Shown here: one piece after another, positions 1 to 5,897 of the stretch
Position numbering within the stretch: the first letter of the stretch is position 1
How the letters are laid out: the number at the start of each line of letters is the position of its first letter
Assembly: GCA_014383605.1 (NCBI GenBank)
Contig: JACNHM010000297.1
Span: 1 to 18,723 of the forward strand
Direction of reading: 5' to 3'
DNA length: 18,723 bases
Source: Chloroflexota bacterium
Lineage (GTDB): Bacteria; Chloroflexota; Anaerolineae; UBA3071
Made by a program: the position numbers and the translations under genes
The notes under the pieces: model-generated
Told to the model about the DNA's origin: nothing
Database searches by the model: none
Seen by the model: the letters and a program-made list of their open reading frames with translations, nothing else

Positions 1-2
1 CC

Positions 3-890
3 CTGGTCTTGGCGATTTTCATCAAGATGCTGCCAGAAGACAAGGTCCGCAATTTCGGTGTCGACTTCATTCAACGGATTTTTCGGCATGTACCTGATGA
101 AGTATTTGAGCGTTTCGATGCCAAGGATATTGATGCCCTGCGTCAGGTCTATCCTGAACCGGCGACAATCTTTCAGAAGATATGGTTCGGTACTCGTGAT
201 GCGAAGCTCTTCCTCCGAGGCGAAGTATCGTTTACGTCCACCCAATTGCCGAAGCTGGGAGTGCGTCGCAGAATTGATAGGACAGATATTGCACAAGAGT
301 ACCTGTTAGGTTTTCTGTTTCTCATAAAGAGGTCAGGCCTCGGTACACTGCTTGTGGCAGTCGACGAAGTTGAGTATGTCTTCAGTCAAATGCGCGGCGC
401 AAACATCTCGCTAGTGTTTAACACCTTGCGTGCTCTTTATGATCTTCTGGATTCTCCAACCGCGCACAAATTGCCTGCTCCACCCGCAAATATGATCTTC
501 TTTCTAGCAATATCCGCCGCAGGGTGGACTAAGCTGAATGACCTGGGTCGTAGGGAACAAACTGAGGGAGGGCCCTTCCAGGCATTAATGAGGAGGTTTG
601 GCAAAATCATTGAATTGAGCTCCCTTGACGAAGCTGAAACCAGAGAGCTTATTGAGCTTAGACTACGAAGGAATCGGGTAACCAGGAAATACGAGGACCA
701 GCCATTAATTCCATACGACGAGAGCTTTGTCAAATACGTCTATGACAAATCACTTGGAAATCCTGGAGAAATCGTCAAGTATTGTGACTACGCACTGGAA
801 GAAGGGTTGAGAGAAAAAGCCAAACTCCTTGACAGAGATTTTGCGGAACAGGCCTTCATCGCTCACGGTCTGATTGTCGAGCCAGGCTAG
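3..890 (+). CDS. P-loop ATPase, C-terminal part (5' end outside window)
   Basis: The frame is open to the left edge. The first possible start is a TTG at 9, but codons before it are also open, so the gene very probably begins outside the window. The visible ~295 residues carry a Walker B-like strand LLVAVDEVE (residues 114-122 counted from the TTG), a hydrophobic sensor-1-like strand MIFFLAISAAGW (164-175), a charged lid-like region with RELIELRLRRNR, and a helical end containing GNPGEIVKYCDYALEEG. This order fits AAA+/STAND ATPases of the Orc1/Cdc6 or BrxC/BrxD type. Walker A is not visible, so nucleotide binding cannot be confirmed. Base composition is less GC-rich than most of the window, which suggests horizontal origin. 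The partners would lie to the left. The exact family, and whether it belongs to a defence system, is uncertain. Confidence 0.6.
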   Translation: MVLAIFIKMLPEDKVRNFGVDFIQRIFRHVPDEVFERFDAKDIDALRQVYPEPATIFQKIWFGTRDAKLFLRGEVSFTSTQLPKLGVRRRIDRTDIAQEYLLGFLFLIKRSGLGTLLVAVDEVEYVFSQMRGANISLVFNTLRALYDLLDSPTAHKLPAPPANMIFFLAISAAGWTKLNDLGRREQTEGGPFQALMRRFGKIIELSSLDEAETRELIELRLRRNRVTRKYEDQPLIPYDESFVKYVYDKSLGNPGEIVKYCDYALEEGLREKAKLLDRDFAEQAFIAHGLIVEPG

Positions 891-1131
891 GAGTTGCATG
901 ATCTGCTGACGCAGTGCATTCTGGCAAACGTAGCAACACGCGCCATCAGATCACCGCCTGCACACGTTTCGTCGCTCTGCTATTAGCGTTGGCAGAGCGG
1001 CTCTTCCTTCAGAGTAAACCAATCCCCGCTTGGTCAGACCGCAGCCTCCCAACGACTACAAACAGATTCGTGCGGTAGAGTTCGGTGTGAGCATGGCGAG
1101 CCCGCCGAGTCACTAGCCATCCTGCCCGTGT
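891..1131. other. Non-coding stretch between ATPase gene and restriction-enzyme remnant
   Basis: Apart from the hairpin at 973-999 nothing recognisable is seen. No frame on either strand gives a family-like peptide. It may be decayed sequence of a lost gene. Confidence 0.4.
973..1010 (+). terminator. Weak terminator-like hairpin after the ATPase gene
   Basis: CGCTCTGC (973-980) and GCAGAGCG (992-999) form an 8-bp perfect stem with an 11-base loop. It is followed by a pyrimidine-rich CTCTTCCTTC. It lies about 80 bases after the ATPase stop. There is no true T-run, so termination is only possible. Confidence 0.35.
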
Positions 1132-1217
1132 TTCATGACTGATAGATCGACGCGTTGGTGCAAGAGTTGTATGGGTTGACGGAGGAGGAGATCGCTATCG
1201 TGGAGGGGGACCGCTGA
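1132..1217 (+). pseudogene. Remnant of the C-terminal tail of a type IIG / N-6 methylase restriction enzyme
   Basis: Codons from 1146 to the TGA at 1215-1217 read IDALVQELYGLTEEEIAI followed by VEGDR. I recognise the pattern 'ID.LVY.LYGLT.EEI.IVE' as the conserved extreme C-terminus of Eco57I-like and TaqI-like methylase/endonuclease fusion proteins. A TAG at 1143-1145 closes the frame immediately upstream, while the neighbouring frame offers T-D just before it, as if a few bases were lost from the usual T-D-x-x-I-D. No other part of such an enzyme is visible in the preceding 250 bases. The stop overlaps the next start as TGATG, so the fragment could still be translated in coupling with the DinB-like gene. 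It is a scrap with no catalytic part. Confidence 0.55.
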
Positions 1218-1672
1218 TGCTGCCCCTGCTTGAGGGCTACCTGGAACGACTGCAAGCCTTGCACGCGGACATCGGACGCACCATCGAAGGGCTGCCGCAG
1301 GCGGCACTGGACTGGGTGCCGGGGCCGGAGATGAACTCGCTGGCCGTGCTGGCCGTTCACGTGGCTGGCGCCGAACGCTACTGGATCGGCGACGTGGTCG
1401 GTGGCGATCCGTCGGGGCGGGATCGGGCCGCCGAGTTCCATACGCAGGGCCTGGACGCGGCCGCGCTGCAGGCCCGTCTGGCCGCAACCCTGGCCCACAG
1501 CCAGGCCGTGCTGGAAAAGCTGACCCTGGCGGACCTGGAGGCGACGGTCGTATCGCCTCGCGACGGACGGGGGTTCACCGGGGCCTGGTGCCTGGCCCAT
1601 GCCCTGGAGCACACGGCGCTGCATCTGGGTCACGTGCAGATCACCCACCAGTTGTGGGAGCAGCGGGGATAG
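1217..1672 (+). CDS. DinB-fold (DUF664-like) metal-binding protein
   Basis: 151 residues, the usual length of DinB/DUF664 four-helix-bundle proteins. The expected metal triad is visible: H48 in LAVLAVHVAGAERYW, and H132 plus H136 in ALEHTALHLGHVQ. Members of this fold bind Zn or Ni. Characterised relatives are thiol-dependent S-transferases (bacillithiol/mycothiol type) or are induced by DNA damage; the substrate of this one is unknown. The start ATG overlaps the stop of the preceding restriction-enzyme scrap (TGATG), with a purine-rich GTGGAGGGGG 9-18 bases upstream as ribosome binding site. It is convergent with the YbaY-like gene, with 31 bases between stops. Family assignment is firm; function is not. 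Confidence 0.85.
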   Translation: MLPLLEGYLERLQALHADIGRTIEGLPQAALDWVPGPEMNSLAVLAVHVAGAERYWIGDVVGGDPSGRDRAAEFHTQGLDAAALQARLAATLAHSQAVLEKLTLADLEATVVSPRDGRGFTGAWCLAHALEHTALHLGHVQITHQLWEQRG

Positions 1673-1703
1673 GGATGCCAGGCCCCGTGCATCTGAGCGG
1701 CGT

Positions 1704-2129
1704 CTACCGGGCCGAAGGGGGCGATGAGCAACCAGAGGACGACCTGCGCGGCAGCGCCAGCCGGTTTTCGGGCGGGCGCCGGCCCACGGGACGAGCGTGC
1801 ACCTCCACCTCGTCCGGGAAGCCCCGCGTCAGCACAGGATAGGACTGGGTGTTCAGGTAATCGCCCACGCTGGCCCGGCCGTCGCCATCCAGATCCACAA
1901 GCACGCTCACCTCGTAGCGGGCGCGGGGGTCCAGTTCCTGCGCTGTAAGACGAAAGGCGATCCCCTCATCCTGAACCTCGTCCAGCCGCACATCGCGCAG
2001 CACAACCTCGTCCACCGTGCGCGCCGCCACGTCCATCCGGCTGGTGTCCAGCAAGCGCACGACCACCGTGGCCGGTCCCGGCTCTCCCCGCCACTCATCC
2101 AACAGAATCTTGCCCGAAACCACGTGCAT
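1704..2129 (-). CDS. YbaY/YscW-like beta-barrel protein, no signal peptide
   Basis: 141 residues from the ATG at 2129. The core begins MHVVSGKILLDEW and contains PATVVVRLLDTSRMD, the EVVLRDVRLDEVQDEGIAF stretch, DLDGDGRASVGDYLNTQSYP and VLTRGFPDEVEV. This is the pattern of YbaY/YscW-type domains (PF09619), small beta-barrels often found in lipoproteins. No lipobox or hydrophobic leader is present here, so it is probably cytoplasmic. The frame is open back to 2210, but that extension (PTAGKSDDRRASS...) is not domain-like. About 25 residues of basic, Ser/Pro-rich sequence follow the usual end 'EVEVxARPV', as if the original stop was lost. It lies 111 bases downstream of the astacin gene on the same strand, with a hairpin between. 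Role unknown. Confidence 0.72.
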   Translation of the reverse strand: MHVVSGKILLDEWRGEPGPATVVVRLLDTSRMDVAARTVDEVVLRDVRLDEVQDEGIAFRLTAQELDPRARYEVSVLVDLDGDGRASVGDYLNTQSYPVLTRGFPDEVEVHARPVGRRPPENRLALPRRSSSGCSSPPSAR

Positions 2130-2152
2130 AGTCAACCCCGGCGGTGAGAAAG

Positions 2153-2180
2153 AGGGCCAGCGGTTGGCGCTGCTGGCCCT
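2153..2180 (-). terminator. Terminator-like hairpin after the astacin gene
   Basis: AGGGCCAGC (2153-2161) pairs perfectly with GCTGGCCCT (2172-2180) across a 10-base loop. On the minus strand it is followed by CTTTCTC, a weak T-rich tail. It lies 61 bases after the astacin stop and before the YbaY-like start, so it may reduce read-through into that gene. Confidence 0.4.
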
Positions 2181-2240
2181 TCGATCGTCTGACTTCCCAG
2201 CGGTTGGCAACTCAGGTTCTCCCCTGGCAGCGAAGAGAGA

Positions 2241-3227
2241 TCACCCCGTGTCCCAGAACCGCAGGCAGTAGTAGCAGCCGTTGTAACCGCTGTGCTTGGC
2301 GTCCTCGACAGTCCAGTAGTACCTCTTGTTCCAGGGAGACATGAGACGCACCCACGTGCAGTGCCCCAGGTGCAGTTCCCTGGTGCGCCTGTTGCCCACG
2401 TACCACACGCCCGTCCCGTACATGTACACCACGGCCTGGATATCCCCGGTACTCAAACCGGTACGCTGACCGATGGTCACCCCCGCCGGCGGCGTGATGG
2501 TATCGCCATTGGTGCTGAAGGCCGTCCGGCCGTAGTGCATGAGCGAGTCGTAGTCGTAAGGCCCCACGTCGTCGCCGTCGGCGATTTGCTGGTTGAAGTT
2601 ATGCGCCTTGTCCGCTTCGATGTTTTCCCAGTGGATGGTCACGTACGAATCGCGGTCCTCGCGGCTCTGCTCGTGCCACAAGCCGACGGCGTGCCCGATC
2701 TCGTGAATGCAATTGCCGGTGCTGCAGCCCGCCGCCAGCCCGACGTATTGTTGGTTGCCCTGCCGGCCGACATACGACCAGCACCCTTCGGGATCGGAGA
2801 TGAAGGTGACGTAGGCGGTCTCGCTGTCTCGCACCTTGAAGCGGATCGGCGTGTTGTCCTCCCAATGCTGTATGGCGTCGGTGACGCGTGCCTGGTTGGG
2901 CAAGCCCGAATCGATGGTGTAGGGGATCAGCCGGTTGGGCCAGCGGTACTGGGAGCCCACGATGACGCAGCCCCGGACAACCATCCCCGGCGCTGGCTCC
3001 TCGGGGACGGCATCGAAGACGCGACGGGAACGCAGCCGGCGCTGGCCTTCCTCCTCGGCCGCGGCGATCTCGTCCACCGTGCCGATGACGATGTCGCCCT
3101 CGAACACGGCCCGCCCATTGACGATGGCATACTCGATCTCTTTGATCTTGACCTTGCCTGTCTTCTCCGAGACATAGGTGACGTAGCCTCGCCTGGTCTC
3201 GGCCGACGATGTGTACTCACCAGCCAT
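2241..3227 (-). CDS. Astacin-family (M12A) zinc metalloprotease with Ada-like Cys tail
   Basis: 328 residues. The signature HEIGHAVGLWHE (175-186) supplies three zinc ligands H175, H179, H185 and catalytic E176. The Met-turn SLMHYG (228-233) follows with M230 and the astacin tyrosine Y232. The N-terminal ~85 residues contain GRAVFEGDIVIGTVDEI, which resembles the propeptide of bacterial astacins. RWPNRLIPYTID marks the start of the catalytic domain. From W275 there is an extra domain, WYVGNRRTRELHLGHC ... GYNGCYYCL, with H286, C290, C318 and C321, resembling the Ada-type metal-binding fold. No signal peptide or membrane segment is seen, which is odd for a secreted-protease family; export may be non-classical. 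The ATG is preceded by a strong AAGGAGGTG ribosome site 7 bases away. A promoter and a terminator-like structure lie in the long leader upstream. Confidence 0.93.
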   Translation of the reverse strand: MAGEYTSSAETRRGYVTYVSEKTGKVKIKEIEYAIVNGRAVFEGDIVIGTVDEIAAAEEEGQRRLRSRRVFDAVPEEPAPGMVVRGCVIVGSQYRWPNRLIPYTIDSGLPNQARVTDAIQHWEDNTPIRFKVRDSETAYVTFISDPEGCWSYVGRQGNQQYVGLAAGCSTGNCIHEIGHAVGLWHEQSREDRDSYVTIHWENIEADKAHNFNQQIADGDDVGPYDYDSLMHYGRTAFSTNGDTITPPAGVTIGQRTGLSTGDIQAVVYMYGTGVWYVGNRRTRELHLGHCTWVRLMSPWNKRYYWTVEDAKHSGYNGCYYCLRFWDTG

Positions 3228-3416
3228 GGTGGCACCTCCTTATGTGCTGTGCGTGGGAGACGGCTGGTTGTCCGTCTCATTGCCAACTTCGCCAACTTCG
3301 AACACGTTGCCTTGCGTTGTTCATCGTCTGGAATTCCCACCCCCTTTCCGAGCCGCCCAACACAACGGCTCTTTGCCCTCACAGCAGCCCCTCGCTATTG
3401 GCCCAAAGTGTGCAAC

Positions 3417-3473
3417 AAAAAAACAGCCGATCACCCACCGGGATCGCTCCCCGTGAGTATGAAGGTCGGCTGT
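3417..3473 (-). terminator. Intrinsic terminator-like structure inside the astacin leader
   Basis: On the minus strand ACAGCCGA and TCGGCTGT (plus positions 3466-3473 and 3423-3430) form an 8-bp outer stem directly followed by seven T. Inside it, CACGGGGA and TCCCGGTG (3448-3455 and 3436-3443) form a second stem with one G-G mismatch, capped by a GCGA (GNRA) tetraloop. It sits between the promoter at 3557-3585 and the astacin start at 3227, so it either ends a small RNA of about 130 bases or attenuates transcription into the protease gene. Confidence 0.65.
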
Positions 3474-3556
3474 CAATCTCTCATGTTCTGCTCCTCGGCA
3501 GACCAGGCGAACGACGAGAGCTGCGATACTGTTGAATTCCGCTTCCTGCGGCCATC

Positions 3557-3585
3557 ATTATGCCACAGGTTCATGTGCTTGTCAA
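3557..3585 (-). promoter_or_regulatory. Sigma-70-like promoter for the astacin leader / small RNA
   Basis: On the minus strand TTGACA (3585-3580), a 17-base spacer and CATAAT (3562-3557). Transcription would start near 3550, about 320 bases before the astacin ATG. It lies downstream of the MATE gene stop, so it is not that gene's promoter. Confidence 0.6.
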
Positions 3586-3648
3586 TACGCGTGGGGACGG
3601 GTTCATTCCGAATCGCGGGGGAACCCTGGCCGCGCCTCCCCCATTGCG

Positions 3649-3700
3649 TCAGCGGAACAAACGGAAGATAAACATTCCGCTCTTTCCGCTTTTCCGCTGA
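3649..3700. repeat. Inverted repeat with internal TTCCGCT reiterations
   Basis: TCAGCGGAA (3649-3657) and TTCCGCTGA (3692-3700) are perfect 9-base inverted arms. TTCCGCT is repeated three times at 3675, 3684 and 3692, so several alternative pairings with the left arm are possible. It lies 22 bases after the MATE stop and may form the 3' end structure of that transcript. Confidence 0.45.
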
Positions 3701-3722
3701 CAATGATACGACGCCTCTCCCT

Positions 3723-5063
3723 TCACTTCTGAACGATAGCCGTTGGGGACAGTTGTGCTGCCTCACAGCGGGCCCGCCAGCGCAGCCAGGCCAGCTCGGC
3801 CGCCGCGCCAGCCAGCGTGGCCAGGGCCGCCAGCATGATGCCCGTCGGCGCGAAGAGTGTGACCCCGGCCAGCAAGGTCAGGGCCAGCGTGGAGGCGTTC
3901 ACCGCCATCGCCGAGCGCACCGATCGGGTGCAGCCGCGACGGATAAGCACCCCGCGCAGCAAGGACTGGGCGCCCATCAACAGGGGATAGATGGTCATGA
4001 GCTGCATCGCCGGCCGGGCCAGGTCTCGCAGGTCGGGCGACAGGTTGTACACCCCGCCCAGCACCAGGTCGTAGAGCGGGGTGAAGGCCACCAGGCAGAG
4101 CAGCAAGGCGAAGACCGCGCTGAGGGCCAGGGCGAAGCGCTGTATCTGGCGATAGGCGGCCTCGTCCGTGGCCAGGGCCGTGGTGAGTTGTTGCAAACTC
4201 CAGGCCGGGCCAGCGATGAGGATGACGAAACCCCAGCCCACCGGCCAGGCGGCCAGCGAGCCCCGGGCCAACGCCGTGGCGGCGATGCCGGCGTTGAGCA
4301 GTGGCCGCGACGCCTGGCGCAGGACGGATGTGGCCAGCAAAGGCCGGTAGAAGCGCCACAGCTCGCGCAGCGTCAGCGACATCTCCTGGGAATGATCGGC
4401 GCGCAAGACCCGCCGGGTAGCCCAGGTAACCACCACAGCTTCGACGGTGACGCTGAAGTCCATGGCTATGCCCGCCACCAGCGCGCCGCGTTCGGGCAAC
4501 AGAAGCAGTCCCCCGATCAGCGCCCCCGTCAGGGTCAGCAAGCGCACGGCCGTGGCCGCGGTGATGATGGCCGTTCGTCGGGCACGGATCAGCACGCCCT
4601 GATGGGCGCGCCGCCAAGCAATGGGCAAGGGCCAGAAGGAAAGGATCTGCAAGGTGGGGCGGGCGCGGGCGGCGACGTCGGGAGGGATGTTCATCACCCG
4701 CTCGACGAGGAGGGTGTAGAGCGGTGTGAGCGACACGACGAGGCCGATGGCTGTGACCAGAAGCCCCAAGGCCAGGGTGAAGCGGCGCAGCAGTCCGAAG
4801 GCTTGCCGGTCTGTGGAGCGAGCCACCGAGGCATCGAGGAGCATGATGATGGGCGCTTCGACCAGCAGCGCCAGGCTGAAGGCCACGCCGTAGGCGGCCA
4901 GGGCCAGTTCCGGGTCGGCGGTGCGGCCCAGGCCGACGTTGATGATGGAAGGCTCCAGGACCATCATCACGATGCTGGCGGCCAGCGGCACCCACAGGGC
5001 CAGCATCTGGCGGAGCGTCGGGCCTCCCTCCAGGGGGCCATCAGCTATGGCTACAGTGGACAT
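3723..5063 (-). CDS. MATE / ANK-type polytopic membrane exporter
   Basis: 446 residues with about 12 hydrophobic segments, the size and layout of the MOP/MATE exporter superfamily; it also resembles the ANK (progressive ankylosis) branch. An internal duplication is plain: residues 113-164 (TPLYTLLVERVMNIPPD ... GVLIRARRT) match residues 328-379 (TPLYDLVLGGVYNLSPD ... GVLIRRGCT), as expected for two homologous six-helix bundles. It would move a solute by Na+ or H+ antiport across the inner membrane; the substrate is unknown. The ATG lies 3 bases after the Nudix stop, so the two genes form one operon, with Nudix first. A purine-rich GGGAAAGAG precedes the start. Confidence 0.85.
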   Translation of the reverse strand: MSTVAIADGPLEGGPTLRQMLALWVPLAASIVMMVLEPSIINVGLGRTADPELALAAYGVAFSLALLVEAPIIMLLDASVARSTDRQAFGLLRRFTLALGLLVTAIGLVVSLTPLYTLLVERVMNIPPDVAARARPTLQILSFWPLPIAWRRAHQGVLIRARRTAIITAATAVRLLTLTGALIGGLLLLPERGALVAGIAMDFSVTVEAVVVTWATRRVLRADHSQEMSLTLRELWRFYRPLLATSVLRQASRPLLNAGIAATALARGSLAAWPVGWGFVILIAGPAWSLQQLTTALATDEAAYRQIQRFALALSAVFALLLCLVAFTPLYDLVLGGVYNLSPDLRDLARPAMQLMTIYPLLMGAQSLLRGVLIRRGCTRSVRSAMAVNASTLALTLLAGVTLFAPTGIMLAALATLAGAAAELAWLRWRARCEAAQLSPTAIVQK

Positions 5064-5066
5064 CGG

Positions 5067-5696
5067 CTACTCTTTCCCGTCGAAAAAGGGGGCTTCTGTC
5101 TCTCCTCCCTGGAAGCGGAAGGCCTGGGCGACGCGCGGCCGATGCCCAGGGGCCAGCGGCGGCAGGGCCGCTTCGGGAAACCAGCCCACGTCGAGGGCCT
5201 CGTCCGCAGCCCTGGGCTGGGCATCGTCGAGAGGCTCGCACAGGAACACCAGATGGTACTGGTGGTGGGGCGAATTGGTGCCGCACAGCCGCGAGTCGTG
5301 AAGACCTGCCAGAGCCCTGGCGCGGACGCGCAGCCCCGTCTCCTCCTGCACCTCGCGGCAGACGCCCGCCGCCGCCGTCTCGCCCACCTCCAGAGCGCCG
5401 CCGGGCAGGGCCCACAGGCCGTTGTCCTGGCGACAGATCAGCAGAACCTCGCCCTGATCGTTGAAGATGGCCCCGTTGCCCACCACCTTGGGCGTGACGT
5501 AGCCCACATCGGCGGCGTAGAGGCGCACTATGTCGGCGACGTCTCGGGTGTCGGTGGTGGCGAAGATCTCCGCCGCCAGCCGCCAGAGGCGCCGGTAGTT
5601 GGCGGTGTCCTGTGCGGTGGCGGCCACGGAGAGCCCATTCTGGGCCATGGCCCGCAGCTCATCGGCCCACTGTTGCAGTTTCGTTCTCAATTCCAC
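5067..5696 (-). CDS. Nudix hydrolase with N-terminal Nudix_N_2-type helical domain
   Basis: 209 residues from a GTG at 5696. The Nudix box is perfect: G100-x5-E106-x7-R114-E115-V116-x-E118-E119-x-G121-L122. These residues bind Mg2+ and position water for hydrolysis of a nucleoside diphosphate linked to another group. Residues 1-65 (ELRTKLQQWADELRAMAQNG ...) resemble the helical N-terminal domain of PF12535 Nudix enzymes, whose members act on ADP-ribose, FAD or CDP-choline type substrates; the substrate here is unknown. The GTG is chosen because GGAG lies 6 bases upstream and family members start at this point. An in-frame ATG at 5726 is the alternative; the open frame to 5885 is not domain-like. 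It precedes and is probably co-transcribed with the MATE exporter. Confidence 0.88.
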   Translation of the reverse strand: MELRTKLQQWADELRAMAQNGLSVAATAQDTANYRRLWRLAAEIFATTDTRDVADIVRLYAADVGYVTPKVVGNGAIFNDQGEVLLICRQDNGLWALPGGALEVGETAAAGVCREVQEETGLRVRARALAGLHDSRLCGTNSPHHQYHLVFLCEPLDDAQPRAADEALDVGWFPEAALPPLAPGHRPRVAQAFRFQGGETEAPFFDGKE

Positions 5697-5768
5697 GTCA
5701 TTCTCCAGAAGTATGCATCGAAGCATGATCCCAGCGGTGAAGCCCGACCGGCCCCATTCCGCCAGGAT

Positions 5769-5797
5769 TTGTACTCCGCTTCTCTTTGTGCTATGAT
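5769..5797 (+). promoter_or_regulatory. Sigma-70-like promoter for the SH3/TolB-like lipoprotein
   Basis: TTGTAC (5769-5774), 17-base spacer, TATGAT (5792-5797). The predicted start near 5804 gives a leader of about 94 bases to the ATG at 5898. Confidence 0.5.
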
Positions 5798-5834
5798 ATT
5801 GACGAAAGCCTGGTGATTTTTCGCCACGCGGCCT

Positions 5835-5861
5835 GGCCCTCGTGGCTATGCGGCGAGGGCC
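5835..5861 (+). promoter_or_regulatory. Hairpin in the 5' leader of the lipoprotein gene
   Basis: GGCCCTCG (5835-5842) pairs perfectly with CGAGGGCC (5854-5861) over an 11-base loop. It ends about 25 bases before the ribosome binding site, so it may stabilise the transcript or tune translation. There is no T-run after it. Confidence 0.35.
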
Positions 5862-5897
5862 CGCCATGTTCCTCTGACATGCCATAGGAGGTGTGCC

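Larger units (their letters stand above)
3228..3722. other. 495-base intergenic region: astacin leader and end of MATE operon
   Basis: No protein gene is supported. Open frames here are short and not family-like. It contains the minus promoter at 3557-3585, the terminator-like structure at 3417-3473, a 9-base direct repeat GCCAACTTC near 3290, and an inverted repeat at 3649-3700. Confidence 0.6.

Noticed and set aside
3417..3473. T-box or known metabolite riboswitch
   Set aside because: The GGTGGGTGA stretch recalls a T-box only superficially. The specifier and antiterminator sequences, and the consensus of riboswitch classes I know, are not present.
2292..3671. 459-codon plus-strand frame opposite the astacin gene
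   Set aside because: Shadow of the astacin gene; the opposite strand has the full HExxHxxGxxH motif and a strong ribosome binding site.
3473..3766. 97-codon minus-strand frame across the end of the MATE gene
   Set aside because: It spans the promoter and inverted repeat, has no ribosome site and no family-like sequence.
3753..5816. 687-codon plus-strand open frame antisense to Nudix and MATE
   Set aside because: It is Gln/Gly/His-rich without any domain, spans two well-supported minus-strand genes, and is explained by high GC at third codon positions.
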